This document shows positions 23,861-35,322 of a stretch of DNA of 64,000 bases, piece by piece. Made by a program: the position numbers and the translations under genes. Position 1 is the stretch's first letter, and the number at the start of each line of letters is the position of its first letter. The stretch lies in assembly GCA_013398275.1 (NCBI GenBank), contig VZSE01006131.1:9438-73437 (forward strand). The letters are read 5' to 3'. The notes beneath the pieces were generated by a model. It did no database searches. It had not been told where the DNA came from and worked only from the letters and a program-made list of their open reading frames with translations. Source of the DNA: Promerops cafer (taxonomy: Eukaryota > Chordata > Aves > Passeriformes > Nectariniidae).

Positions 23861-26800
23861 CCCACTCAGTTATCTTGGCAAGACAGGTACCTAGTGCTTT
23901 TTAAGGAGAATTCCCAGTTCTGGGGACAAACTGTTTGTTGAGAGAGTTTCTTTCCAACCCTGAGCTGCCAATGATTGACTTCTGCTCTGAAGCTTTTTTA
24001 CCAGTACCATTAGGATTTTGGGGAAACATGGGCCATAGGGCCAGATCTGTGAGACTAGAGGTTGCCCAGTTTGGTATATCTGAAGCTGCAAAAAACAGGA
24101 CCACATCCAAGAAGCTTGGAAAGTGTTAGTTATTAATCCAGCTGCTAACTTTTACATCTCATCTCTACTGGAAGGATAAAGGGTGACCAAACAGCAGTCT
24201 GATCAGAGTTTCTAGTGTGCACTGTCCTTTCCCCTAGCAGGTTTGGCTTCTGTCATGCCTTAAGCTCTGCAGATCTTCCAACTGGTCCCTCCCTGCCGCT
24301 GCCCCACCTGCAGCTCTCAGTGAGAAGCCAGTTTTGCTCAGGAATCTGGAAAATATTTTAAGGCCTGAGGTTCTTGCCATGCAAATGAAGGTGTGCTACA
24401 CATTTTGTTCTGAAAAATCACTGCCGTTCAATTAATCAGACAGTTATTCATCTCACACTGTAACTGTAGCCTGTAAGCCACTCATCATCTCCAGGTGAAC
24501 CATCTCCAGTTTGAATGAACCAATCTCATATTTAAGAATTTGTCAACAGTATAGGTGGATGCAATAATTTTGACAAAGATTTTCCAGCATGGGATTTTAC
24601 AATGCATATTTCTTCCTATGACCTGCAGTGAGAAGACAACCTTAATAACTTAAACATCCATGTTTTTCCTCCTGTAGTTTATACCTGGGAAAGAAAAATA
24701 CAGGGTAAATTAAGTGATTTTCCTGTGTTCACCTGGGAGGACAGTTGGAAAACTGAATTGAAATCCAGAGTTCAATTTATCAGCTCATACTCTGTGCAAT
24801 ATTGTCCACAATGGAGACTCCCAGTGTACATAAACTGGGGTGCAAAAGGGAGCACAAGACTGACTTCAGGAGATGATGCAATGCTTCTCAAGCTCAAGGC
24901 TGATAGAGTAACAGGAAAAGTTAACTGTAGAGCAAAGTTAGCTTATCCTGTTATCTCTGAGGAGACTGAAAACAACCATTGACAATATGAAGCCACCTCT
25001 TTCCTTGGCCAAATGATGCTCCAATTAGCAGTTGGTTAGTATTTAATATAACATATGTTTTAGCACTACAGTAATGTACCAGGACATAGGGCATCGCTAT
25101 TTTGATAAGTAATTGAACTTTCAGCAGCAGAGAGGGAAGGCAGAGGGAGATTCTTATTTTCAAAGTAAATAAAAGGACTGGCACACACTATGGCCCAAAA
25201 TTTTAATTTCCTCTTTTTCCCTACAATTATATTAAAGACAAACCAGATGACTCTTATGTTGGCTGAAGACCTTAGCTTATGATTACTCATTTGAAAGCTT
25301 TTGCAGCTTAACAAATTACCACCCATCTGGTAAGCCATCCTATCTAGCCCCATGTGTGCTCTTAGCCATCCTGATATCGTGAATTAAAGCACATCAGCAT
25401 CAGTGGGTTGGCCTGTCCCTCAGAGGTACTAATGCCATGTGTTTGGAGGGGTGACAGCACCCTTTGGCCAGGTGGTAGGAGCACACAGCCATCTGCTGAA
25501 CTTCTGAAACATGTGGCAGAAAGGACTGGGAGTTATTGTCAAATCTCCACCTTCTGCAAGACAGATCCTGTGGGGCAAGGAAATGGCAGGAGCTGCAGTC
25601 ACAAAGCTTTCTGGGATCTGACCCAGCAATACCTCTGGCAGACACGTACAGTCTCTCCCACATGTCCAAGCCTGATAAATCACATCAAAGGCAAATAATA
25701 ATGGCCAGCTGTTTGGTTCATCAGACAACAAGCTCTTTTCTTACCCATTTCAATTACTTAATAGTTTTGAGAAGGCCTCTAATTTGCAGATTGTACCTCG
25801 AGTCAGCCTGTATGGACGGTGCTTGATGGAATCAATTCCCTACATTAATAAGAAGGGGCAGTGCCATGGTGTTCTTGTAGCCTGCACTTTCACACTAAAT
25901 AGCAAACATCAGAGAATGGCAGGACAGGGGGACAGTGGCGTTGAAGAAATTGATCTGAGCTACATGTCTCTCAGAGAATTGTGTGGTTTTCTGCTGTAGA
26001 CACAATCAAATATGCCAAATGGCTGCTAAAATTTAAATGTTAGCAGTCAAGGTCACCTTCCAAGGGATACCAAACAGTGTGCCCCAGGCAGGCCCCATTA
26101 GTGGCAGCACTGACAGCATTCCTATCGCCATCTCCTCCCCCAGTTCTTTGCTGCGTGCTGAGAAATATTCCAGAGGCAAAAGTCTTTTCCATCTGATGCT
26201 AAAAAGCTGTTCCCTTTTCCCACCCAGCCGAGGCTCAAGTTTAATAAAAATCCTCATTAGTTGTCATCTAAATATGCAGGAGGTCCATGCCAAGTATTGC
26301 AGCTGAGTTAGGGAAAGCCAAAGCAGGTTCTAATTAAAGATGGGGCCAGAACAAAACCTTGGGTCACAAGCCTATACTTCATGGAAATTGGGATCCAAGC
26401 TCTGAATGCCGTTGATCAGAATGATCTCTTCACTCAAAGCCCTGGGTACTACCTGGCAGCATAATTGTAAACCCCTCAGAGCAACCCTTTGATTCAGCCA
26501 CCCTGCATAACATGGTGGAGCTTCTCTGGCTGCTTCATTTTAATTATGGGATGGGAACCTTTAATTAATACAACATGACAGTGAAAATATAATCAGTTGT
26601 GTGGCCCCTGTTGTTTGTTCGCATGTTAATTTTGCACGCTTTTTTTTTTTTTTAACACGCTTGTTTTTTAATTTTGTGCAGTTATGCGTGAAAACCACTA
26701 GCAGCAGCAACCAAGTGTTCCACAAGGAGCCCGGGGGAACAGGGTGTTAATAAGTGCTGGGTTTGGCTGCTGAGGAGGCACGGAGGTGCTTGGAGATTGT

Positions 26801-28497
26801 ATAAAACAAACAAGGTAGCTGGGCTTTTCTGCTGACATGATCATTAGGGAAGGACTGAAAATCAATGATATCTTTTATTTCTGCCTTTATATTTCAGGGT
26901 CAACGATGTACTGAGATATGTGGGATCAACAAGACACAGGTTTGTCATATAATTTTCCCATGGTTAGCTCTAGTAAAAGTGATTCATTTTTTCAAAGAAA
27001 ATCTCAATTCTGCAGCAAAGATAAACTGTTAAATGGCTGTGAGGCCTGAAGTACAGAAGAGAAATCTTGAATCTGAAACTGTGTGGCCAAGTATGCTCAC
27101 CTTCCCTTTTAACTTAAAATGCAGAGTTGCTCCCTGTTTAAACTTTGTTTCTTACTGTGCTTTTGTAATAAGGTGTTCTACCTGCACCACAGCTTCCTTT
27201 CTGTCCAGGAGAGCTCTTGGGTTGCAAAATCCTGTGGCTTTGAGCAGTGGAGATGCTGGTGGCAAAAACTGAAGCTGGAGGTTGAACATATTATCACATT
27301 TCCACAAAGTCCTCAAGACACTGGTTCATGTTAGCACTTTGCAATTGACAAAATACCATCTTGCCAAGACATATTTTTCTATTGAGCCTATGAGTTTTGG
27401 ACATGCTGAAAGTAATTTCATTGAACTTCATGAAAATTTCAGCAGAAATAATACTTCTCAGCTGATTCTGCTTGCCAGCAGCACATAAAAAGCTCTAAGG
27501 AGTCCATGCAAGCCTTAAAAGTTGCTATTCTGAATGGCATCTGTGTTACAGATGAAAAAGTAATAAAACAAATTTTAATGTTCCAATGGTCTTAAAAATT
27601 CAGCTTGTTTTATTTTTCACTAAGCAATATTTTTGGGCATGGAATTAGGAGCAGGTTACAGTGGATGTGACCACAGCCAGAGCTGCACTCCTGACCTCCC
27701 ATGTCTATAGGTCCAGACAGTGTTTGTCTGAATCTCTGTGACAAACTCTAGTCAACCACATGCACACAGAGCTATTAGCTACATGCAGCACAAAGCACTG
27801 GGGCTACTGCTGATGGTAATTGTGTGATGTTGATAGCAGACTAGAACTTCAACAACCTTTAGAAAACAGCTGAGAGCTAAAAATCAGAGCTGATGAACAA
27901 ACATTAATATTTTCTTCAGTTGTGTGAGACTCCTGTGAAGATTTACATAATTAATCTTCAGCAACAAAACATTTATAATGCAGTTTAATAATCTGGGTGA
28001 TAGACAGGTCATGTTAATTACTATCTTGCTTCCTGGTTTTAAAAGCCATTGTTTCCAAGCTCTTAGTTTAGAAGTGAATAGCTTCTATCAGCTTGAAGAC
28101 AGCAAGTGTGCAGATGACTAATGGCTGAGTGCTTGGCACTAACTGGGGATCTGTGAGAGAGGTCCAGGCCCTTGCACTGCCACAGGCTCTACACATGACT
28201 GGGGGGAGCAAGTGGCTTTGGACACAGTTCTGCATTGCTGATATCCCAGCAACCAATTTCTGTTACCCCAGTTGCAGGTTTTGTCACATCCCTCCTACAA
28301 ATATAAACTAATTTTGGGGCTCTGTTCTAAAATACATATGTAAAATGTATGTGTGTGGCTTGCAGTTTTTCATAGAGCTTTTTTTTGTTTGTTTGATTGA
28401 TTGTTGGTTAATTTGGTTTCTTTTAAAGATACTTACTTGAATTTTCTTTGTTGTTAAATCCTATTGTGTCACAATCGGCTGAAGAGATGGTGCCTTC
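23861..28497. other. Single-copy non-coding DNA, possible conserved elements at 26.0-26.9 kb
   Basis: About 4.6 kb with no supportable gene. Overlapping frames of 60-100 codons on both strands (25400-25830) are not convincing. The part 26030-26830 carries many TTAATTA-type words and looks constrained; a 42-nt exon-like segment follows at 26898-26939 (see findings). A T-run of about 13 bases lies near 26641. Confidence 0.55.
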
Positions 28498-28563
28498 GGA
28501 AGGAAGGAAGGAAGGAAGGAAGGAAGGAAGGAAGGAAGGAAGGAAGGAAGGAAGGAAGGAAGG
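28498..28563. repeat. (GGAA)n microsatellite
   Basis: About sixteen uninterrupted GGAA/AGGA tetramers, preceded by TGCCTTC and followed by GGGAGAAGTG. GGAA arrays can act as ETS-factor binding platforms in some genomes, but nothing here shows that role. Confidence 0.98.
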
Positions 28564-31315
28564 GAGAAGTGTACAGCTGGAGAGGGGTTCTTGGCCATCG
28601 TGAAGAACTTGCCAGCCTAACTATATAAAGGCTTTTGTAACTCTCCTGTGCAAGGCAAGTGTAGAGGAAGGATTTTAAGGACAAAAATAAGGCATTTTTA
28701 CACCTGTTTGGGGACATGCTGTTTGAAACTCCAGGTGTTGTCATGGAGGAGAATATGGTATGAGAGAAAAGGGACTTGTCTGAGATTCAAAGGGGGCAGC
28801 AGAGATGAGAGCCATGGGCAAATGGGAGACAGAAATCACCTTCTAAGTGTTAAAAAGAAAATGACAACACAGGGACAAGCAATATCTTTACACAACAGAG
28901 AAAAGGCAGCCAGTGGAGGGATTCACAATAAGAGTTGACATGAGCAAACAGACAGGCTACAAAAATTATTTTTGCAGTGGTGCTCAGAGTAATACTGGCA
29001 AGGCAAGATTGTGTTAGTGCTAAAGTAAAGGATGCAGCAAGAGCTGAGACCCAAGTTAATGAGCTCCTGGTTGAGGGTTTTATAGTGTTACTGGATAAGC
29101 AAGTTAGATTTTATTTTTACTTAAAAAAAAAAAAAAAAAAAAAGAGGTGAAATTTAAGCTAGGGGATGGGTGTGAGAAGCTAAAGAGAAGCTCACACACA
29201 GACTGTGAGTTTGATTCAAGGTAACAGTGTTATCCAATGGCTTAAGAAAGAACCAGCAGGAAAGACTGGGCTTTGACAGGAGGAGCTTTGTTGCAGTCTG
29301 GCATAACTCACTGACATCTCCTCATGAATTGCTAACCAAGTAGATATTTCAGTTTGGACAGGAAGAGACCTTATTTGTGCAGAGAGCAGATTCACTGGTT
29401 GAGGAAAGAGTCAGTCACGGAGCGGTGTTTGCAGAACAGAATATCCAAAGTTAGAGGATTGCAGGAAAGAGGATGGCAGGTCCATAGAAATAAAAAGAAG
29501 GAGAAGATTTGGTGATGATGCAGGTGGCTGGAAAGTTGGGATGGCTGGGGCTGCTCTGGGGCAGGGATGTGCTAGAGATGCTTGATTCCAGCTGGCCTGG
29601 GAGTAAAACCAAAGAGACAGAGTAGAGCTACTGCTTTTGACAAAGGGCCCCAAAACATCAAGGTGAAATGGGATGTATGGCAGGACACAAGGTATGGGTC
29701 ACGCCAGTGAAATTCTACTTTACTGTATCCTATGAGCTAATAGAAAGAAGATCATACGTGATCTCTAACTCTCATAAACTGGCATTGTTCACTTCCTAGT
29801 TGTGTGTAAGCCAAGCTTCCCATAATGGTGGCTCAAACTTGAAATGACCGCTATCTTTAAGAAGATTAGGAGATAAAATCTATTTTTTGGACTCTCCCAC
29901 TAGGCTGTACAGCTAGGGCTTTCAAGGAAAATAAAAGGTGGTTGGCCTTCTGTGAGTCAAAGTCTGTTTGATCTTCTTACCTGGGTAACTCTGCAGAGCG
30001 CATGCTGTAGGAATGATTGTGTGTCTTTGTATCCTGTGCTACCTTGGAATCTCTGCATCAGCATGAAGAAGAGCAGATTTTCACCCTATGAGAGCTGGTA
30101 TCCTGGCATCAGGCTGAATTAAAATGCTCTTGGGAATAGGTTTTGCTGCAGTCATTTGAGACTAGTGACTGAAAAGGAGGGGGAAAAAATCAAATAGGGA
30201 TTTCGATAAATAGAATTTCAGATCTTGCATAATACCATTCAATGGCAACAGCAGGTGTTTGACAGTACTGTGAACTTCCTCAGAATGGGATCCTGCCAAC
30301 ATGGCTGTGATTCAGTGCAATGATTCAATGACTGCAGGACGGTATCCTGCCAACCAGCCTTCCAGCAGAAAACTGTTCATCCCACTGCAAACACTGCCAG
30401 TCCATTAGCATTTCAGATTTAATCTCTCTGTGTGTCAGTAGAAAAAAAAATGCATCCCCTCCAGGTAATGGAAGGAGGAAGGGGGGAACAAAAATTCCTT
30501 TTTCTCCCAGGGAATAAAAGGCAAAATTATTAGCTGCAATGTTATCTCTGAGGAGAAACATGGGATATGTTTTTTGTTTAAGCTCAGAGCTTGAAAAAAA
30601 AATCTTCCTTTTATTCTTCGGCCTTGCTTTTCCTTCCACCTCCAGCCAGGAGCCTTGTCAAGAAATCCTCACCAGCTTCCACTTCTGCCTTCTAAACTGT
30701 GCAGAAATACTACCAACATCCTGAGGTAAGCAAAGAAACTCAAGGAGCTGTCACTAGCATTTCCTGTTACACATATCTTATCAGCTGCTACCCTGCAGCA
30801 CCAATGCCCTTCCAATGCCCACACACCAAGCCTCCCATGCTCCTGCAGCACAGTCATGCCCCTATCAGGAACATTCCCAAGTGCAGGGCTCCTGGTGACA
30901 CTTGGCGTGGGTACAGAGCGGAACAAGGCTCACTCAGCTGTCACTCTCCAGCCGTGCACCAGCCTGCAGCCAAGGCACATGACATGAAACCTCCTCCAAG
31001 TAAACCCATGGTTAGGGGTGCAGCATGGAGGGAGCATGCACAATTTGTCTCAGCTCTCCTCTCACTCCATTTTTCTATTGTGTAGCAGAAGGAAAAGAGA
31101 GAGTGGAGCTGAGAAGCAATTCATGATGCTGCTACTGTGATCTTTGTTGCAGCACAATGGTTCTCATCCTTGCCCAGCTCTTTTAAACCTGCTGTAATAT
31201 GAATAATGATATACTCAGCTTAAAGAGACTTTGTTAAATACTTTGCCTTTACCACAGGTGCTGCGTAAACTTTGGGGATCAAAACGGACTCTTTGAGAAG
31301 TGATTAGAGCAGGAG
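28564..31315. other. Single-copy non-coding DNA, no gene seen
   Basis: About 2.75 kb. It contains a poly(A) tract at 29123-29143 (listed separately) and a 128-codon plus-strand frame at 30699-31085 that resembles nothing known. A consensus donor (CTGAGGTAAGC) occurs at 30720-30730, following a pyrimidine-rich acceptor-like stretch near 30630-30646. No repeat family was recognised. Confidence 0.6.
29123..29143. repeat. Poly(A) tract, 21 A
   Basis: An uninterrupted run of 21 A residues preceded by TTTTATTTTTACTT. No polyadenylation signal lies at a normal distance upstream and no retrocopy body is recognised. Confidence 0.95.
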
Positions 31316-31470
31316 AGAAGGGTTTAGTGGTTTAAGCACCACATTTGCAATAATTAGGCTTCCTAGAGTGATAGGTTCAAATCCTAGCAGGGTTGACTCA
31401 GCCCTTCATCCCTCTAAGGTAGATTAAATGAATTTTCTGTAGTAGGGTCTTTTGGACAATACCTTAAAAA
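31316..31470 (+). mobile_element. Old tRNA-derived SINE remnant
   Basis: The segment has the layout of a tRNA-derived SINE. An A-box-like sequence, GGTTTAGTGGTTTAAGCACC, lies at 31321-31340, and a B box, GGTTCAAATCC, at 31374-31384, about 35 bases downstream. A tail follows that includes TTGACTCAGCCCTTCATCC and then CTAAGGTAGATTAAATGA. The tail recalls SINE bodies known from reptiles (GACTCAGCCYTCCATCC, TCGGTAAAATGAGTA). That comparison is from memory of the family and not an alignment. The A box is degenerate and there is no cloverleaf, so it is not a working tRNA gene. SINEs are rare and ancient in bird genomes. Confidence 0.6.
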
Positions 31471-32091
31471 TGCACAGGCACCTGAGTTTTCTCCTTTTAC
31501 TGCAAGGATGAATTTCACAGATTTATAAACCAGAGATTCAGATTATTTTACATAAACCTAGCTGTCTGCCCAAGCACTATTTGCCAAAACCTGTCTTCAC
31601 TATTGCAGTGACCACGTAGGCCTCCTGCTCACCAGTCTCCTTCCCAGAGGGGCTCTTTTGTGGTGAAACATGAAGTTTCGGGACACAATTTGGGACTAGG
31701 CAATGCAGTTTGAATGTATCCTATAACTAAACACAACCATCAGCCTCAAGTTTTTAGTTAACTCTTTAAAAATTAGTATTTTTTGCTACATAGTGCTATT
31801 CTTTAACTTGAAGGTTACTAACCCCATCATGAGTCAAAGCAGAGCACAGGCTACTATAGCACCATATGCCGAGGGAGAGTTAATTCTGCCTTCTTTTTTA
31901 AAAAAAATAGGGAAAAATTTCTTTTCCTAAGGTAATTACTGTTACGGGGGGAAGGATGGGAGGCATGGCTTTTCTTCTCATTTATTTGGTCTGCTTAGGA
32001 AGCCAAGCTCATTGTCATTGGGGAACAGTTCAAGACAAACGCTCAGAGCAAGTCTTTGGGAGTCCCCTTCAGAGAAGGATAAAGAAGATGA
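31471..32091. other. Single-copy non-coding DNA, no gene seen
   Basis: About 620 bases with no open frame of note and no recognised repeat. Confidence 0.6.
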
Positions 32092-32180
32092 ATCATGGAA
32101 TCATTTAGGCTGGAAAAGACCTTTAAGATCATTGAGCCCAACCATTAACCCAACACTACCAAGTCTACCAGTAAACCATA
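32092..32180 (-). mobile_element. CR1 LINE 3' tail
   Basis: The plus strand reads AATCATGGAATCATTTAGGC, GGAAAAGACCTTTAAGATCA and then AGCCCAACCATTAACCCAAC. This is the reverse complement of a CR1 3' end with the usual AGGTCTTTTCCAACCTAAA-type terminus. Only about 90 bases of the tail are present before the sequence switches to ORF2 linker sequence; see the next entry. Confidence 0.93.
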
Positions 32181-32795
32181 GCCCTAAATTCTAATTCTGT
32201 TTTGGCTGCCTCTTTTGTCCCTCCACAACCTGATGTGACATCCTTGTAGTCCTCCTAAGTTGTTGCCCCTTCTTCCAAAGGCAATTTTCTTCTTCAAATT
32301 CAGCCAAAGTTCTCTGTTCAAACAGGCTGGTCTTCCCCACCAGCTTGTCTTTTGGCACATGGGAGTGGTCTGCTCCTGCACCTCTAAGATTTCCTTTTGA
32401 AGAATATCTTGCTCTCCTGGACTCCTTTGCCCTTAGTATTGCCTCCCAAGGGACTCTCTCAACCAAGCTCCTGAAGAGGCCAATGTCTGTCCCGCGAAGT
32501 CCAAGCTCTGTTCAGTCCAAGCTCTGGATCAGTTCTGCTGATCCTCCTCCTTACTTCTCCAACAATCTCTGTCATTTCATGATTGCCTTCTCTAGTTGCC
32601 TCACTTACCAGTTGTGTCAGGAACCTTCTAGACTGCTTCCTTTGTGCTGTTTCCTATTTCCAGCAGACATCTGATAAGTTAAAGTCCCCTGTGAGATCAA
32701 GGGCCAGTGATTGTGAGACTTTCCCTAGCTTCTTACAGAATATTTCATCTAATTTGTCAGGATCATGCCAGCACTGGAGCCACCTACCCTGCGAC
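32181..32795 (-). mobile_element. CR1 LINE fragment, endonuclease and linker of ORF2
   Basis: In minus-strand order (right to left), translation across frameshifts gives DKLDEIFCKKLGKVSQSLAL, then DLTGDFNLSD near 32675-32700 (the GDFN motif of the APE-type endonuclease), LTQLVSE near 32620, LVERVPWEAIL near 32450, and QEQTTPMCQKTSWWGRPACL, NRELWLNLKKK near 32290-32370. The stretch between LTQLVSE and the position of the family's SDH catalytic motif is deleted. The copy is inactive. It abuts the 3' tail at about 32180 with the whole reverse-transcriptase region missing, either by a roughly 1.5-2 kb internal deletion or by two separate insertions. Confidence 0.9.
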
Positions 32796-32949
32796 TGAAG
32801 AAAAGGCCATTTCAATCTTACGTCCTAGGGCTTCCCTTGGGCAGACAGAATCACATAGCCAAAGAATATTACTGTGCAGAGAGAGACTGTGAAAGAAACA
32901 CAAAGGAAGGTTTGTTTTGTAGCAAGTAGCATGGGTAGGGGAGAAGGCA
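32796..32949. other. Short non-coding spacer
   Basis: About 150 bases between the CR1 endonuclease fragment and the purine array; nothing recognised. Confidence 0.6.
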
Positions 32950-33427
32950 GGTGGAGAAAGGTGCAGGAAAGGTGCAGGAAAGGTGCAGGAAAGGAAAGGT
33001 GCAGGAAAGGAAAGGNNNNNNNNNNNNNNNNNNNNNNNNNNNNNNNNNNNNNNNNNNNNNNNNNNNNNNNNNNNNNNNNNNNNNNNNNNNNNNNNNNNNN
33101 NNNNNNNNNNNNNNNNNNNNNNNNNNNNNNNNNNNNNNNNNNNNNNNNNNNNNNNNNNNNNNNNNNNNNNNNNNNNNNNNNNNNNNNNNNNNNNNNNNNN
33201 NNNNNNNNNNNNNNNNNNNNNNNNNNNNNNNNNNNNNNNNNNNNNNNNNNNNNNNNNNNNNNNNNNNNNNNNNNNNNNNNNNNNNNNNNNNNNNNNNNNN
33301 NNNNNNNNNNNNNNNNNNNNNNNNNNNNNNNNNNNNNNNNNNNNNGAAAGGAAAGGAAAGGAAAGGAAAGGAAAGGAAAGGAAAGGAAAGGAAAGGAAAG
33401 GAAAGGAAAGGAAAGGAAAGGAAAGGA
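32950..33427. repeat. (GGAAA)n array with a variant head, broken by an assembly gap
   Basis: The left part (32950-33015) is built from AGGTGCAGGAA units interspersed with GGAAA pentamers. The right part (33346-33427) is a pure GAAAG/GGAAA pentamer array of about 16 units. The 330 N between them are flanked by the same pentamer on both sides, so the missing sequence is almost certainly more of this array. Frames spanning this region are artefacts of the repeat and the gap. Confidence 0.95.
33016..33345. other. Assembly gap, 330 N
   Basis: A run of 330 undetermined bases inside the pentamer array. Whether 330 is a measured or an estimated length cannot be told from the sequence. Confidence 1.
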
Positions 33428-35296
33428 GTTTACTGGACTGTTCACAGAGCTGTAGACATCTGAGGGAAGAACTCGCTGAGGAAAGAAAATTATATGAGAC
33501 AACACAGAAAACAACCATGCAAAGATGCAAAAGGGGTGAGGGAGAGGAACTGACAGGTACCAAAGACACAGAAATTACTAGAAGAAAAAGCATTGCAGTT
33601 TTCCCTCTTTGATTTTGCTTTCCTAGTGGGGAAGGAGTGCAATAGAAATGCAGGCTGTACTTGGTGATGAGCTCTCCCTGAGCTCCTGTCCTCTTACATT
33701 CCTCCATGGCCTGGAGATGCAGACACCCTAGACTAGGCTGGTGCTTTATTTGCCCATCCCAGGTGTTCTGTACATAACTCTTTTCCAACAAAGATAACTG
33801 ACTCTCATGCAGTCAATACGGGGGAAAATGAGGAGAGGGCTGCAAGTATGACTGAATAGCAGTCGAGTACAGCTAGCTAATTGCAGCTTCATGTAATCGC
33901 TTTCATAGCTGCTATCATAACTGTATATATTTCCAGCTCAATTCGTCTATCTTTTCCGGCCTCCTGTCTTTGCAGCTGCCTCCTCTTCTTTCCTTCCTGA
34001 TGGCTGCAAATCTCTGCTTATCACCCGTTTTCATGCTGTGTTTTGTCTGTCTCTTTGTGTTCATCCCTGTACCATTCTTGTCTGCATGTGGCAGTTTCTC
34101 ATTTCCCGGATGTTGTGAGAGACTTTAGTATGAACTACTTGCTTCAGTTAACATGTATGACCTTTTGCCTTATTTTGTTTTTCTGGATGATTTAATTTTA
34201 CACATGTTTACACTAAGGACTAGTTTTGCAACTAAAGTGGTCAATATGGATGGGCAACTGCTATGTGACTCAGTATTAAAACAATTATTTATTTATCAAA
34301 TTTCTTTTTGTATGAATGTATCCATCCACTGCATGAATTTTTCATGCAGGCTCATCTTGAAAAAAACATTCCCTCCTCTCAGAAAGGATTTGAACTCTTT
34401 AGGGAATTCCCCCAAATTCTCATGTTTTTTTCTTTAATTGAACCCCACCGTGTAAGAAGAGCTCTGTCTACAATATTGATTGCAGAAAAACATGCAGACC
34501 TGTCAATCTCTCTTTTCCCAAGGCAAAACTCTCCTATTGTCTTTTTCTGCCAGGGTATAATCTTCACAAAGACAGACTTCAAACAGTTAAGCTTCTTCCC
34601 ATTGTATTGGGACTATACGTAGTGCTCCATTTTACATTAACATTTAACAGCTTTCAAGCTTCAGTGATAAACTAGAAATGTTTTTCCTTCATGATAACTG
34701 TTTGACAGTTTTCAAAAATGGATATAAAATGGAAAATTACCCTATAGAGGAAATATCCCTTTCTCTTTGTAACTCAGGCTGAGACATGGCATGAATGGAA
34801 TAACACTTATTACATTCTGGACACTGAACATAAAATACATTGCCTCCCTCTATTCCACTTGATTTGATAATCTAGTACAATTTAGGTCCCTAATAAATTA
34901 AATTGTTCGGAAACTTGGTTCACTGCCTAAACTCTGTGCAAGGCTGTGCTGTTTAATGATGCCTTACTTTCTTTCAGTGCTTTATCTTTGGGATAAATAA
35001 TTCAGCCTAATAAACCCTGTGATCTGCAAGGTTAATTGACACCCACAGTAATTCCCAGCTTGTGCACAGCACCCACATTTGTCTGTGTTTTCCAGAGTCC
35101 CGTCGCATCACCTAATCTGTGCAGCTCACCAGCCAGGTTCCCTGCATTGCCATGAGCCCTAATCATTGCAAACATCACTTCTGCTCCCAAACAGGCAAGC
35201 GCCTGAGGTCCACACGCTTGTTCCCTTTCCCCCAAGTGGTTATCTCGCTAGTTGATTTCCAGGAAAATTCTAGGACAACTGGGACTAGACTGGCAC
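33428..35296. other. Single-copy non-coding DNA, no gene seen
   Basis: About 1.9 kb with no recognised repeat. Overlapping plus-strand frames of 94 and 104 codons at 34153-34622 are AT-rich and unconvincing. The final 300 bases (35000-35296) resemble the constrained-looking sequence that follows the poly(A) tract. Confidence 0.6.
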
Positions 35297-35322
35297 AAAA
35301 AAAAAAAAAAAAAAAAAAAAAA
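35297..35322. repeat. Poly(A) tract, 26 A
   Basis: An uninterrupted run of 26 A residues between GACTGGCAC and GTGGAAAAAG. No AATAAA lies at a typical upstream distance, so a retrocopy end is not supported. Confidence 0.97.

Noticed and set aside
30647..30725. Exon candidate ending CTGAG|GTAAGC
   Set aside because: The donor is good and the acceptor plausible, but nothing else supports it; such pairs are expected by chance in 64 kb.
31316..31400. A tRNA gene
   Set aside because: A B box is present but the A box is degenerate, no cloverleaf can be drawn and no T-run terminator follows; a SINE remnant explains it better.
32784..33791. Frames of up to 335 codons across the gap
   Set aside because: They run through 330 N and the GGAAA array; the visible residues are pentamer translations such as SFPFL and KGKER.
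35297..35322. A retrocopy tail at the 26-A tract
   Set aside because: No AATAAA at the right distance and no recognisable mRNA-like body upstream.
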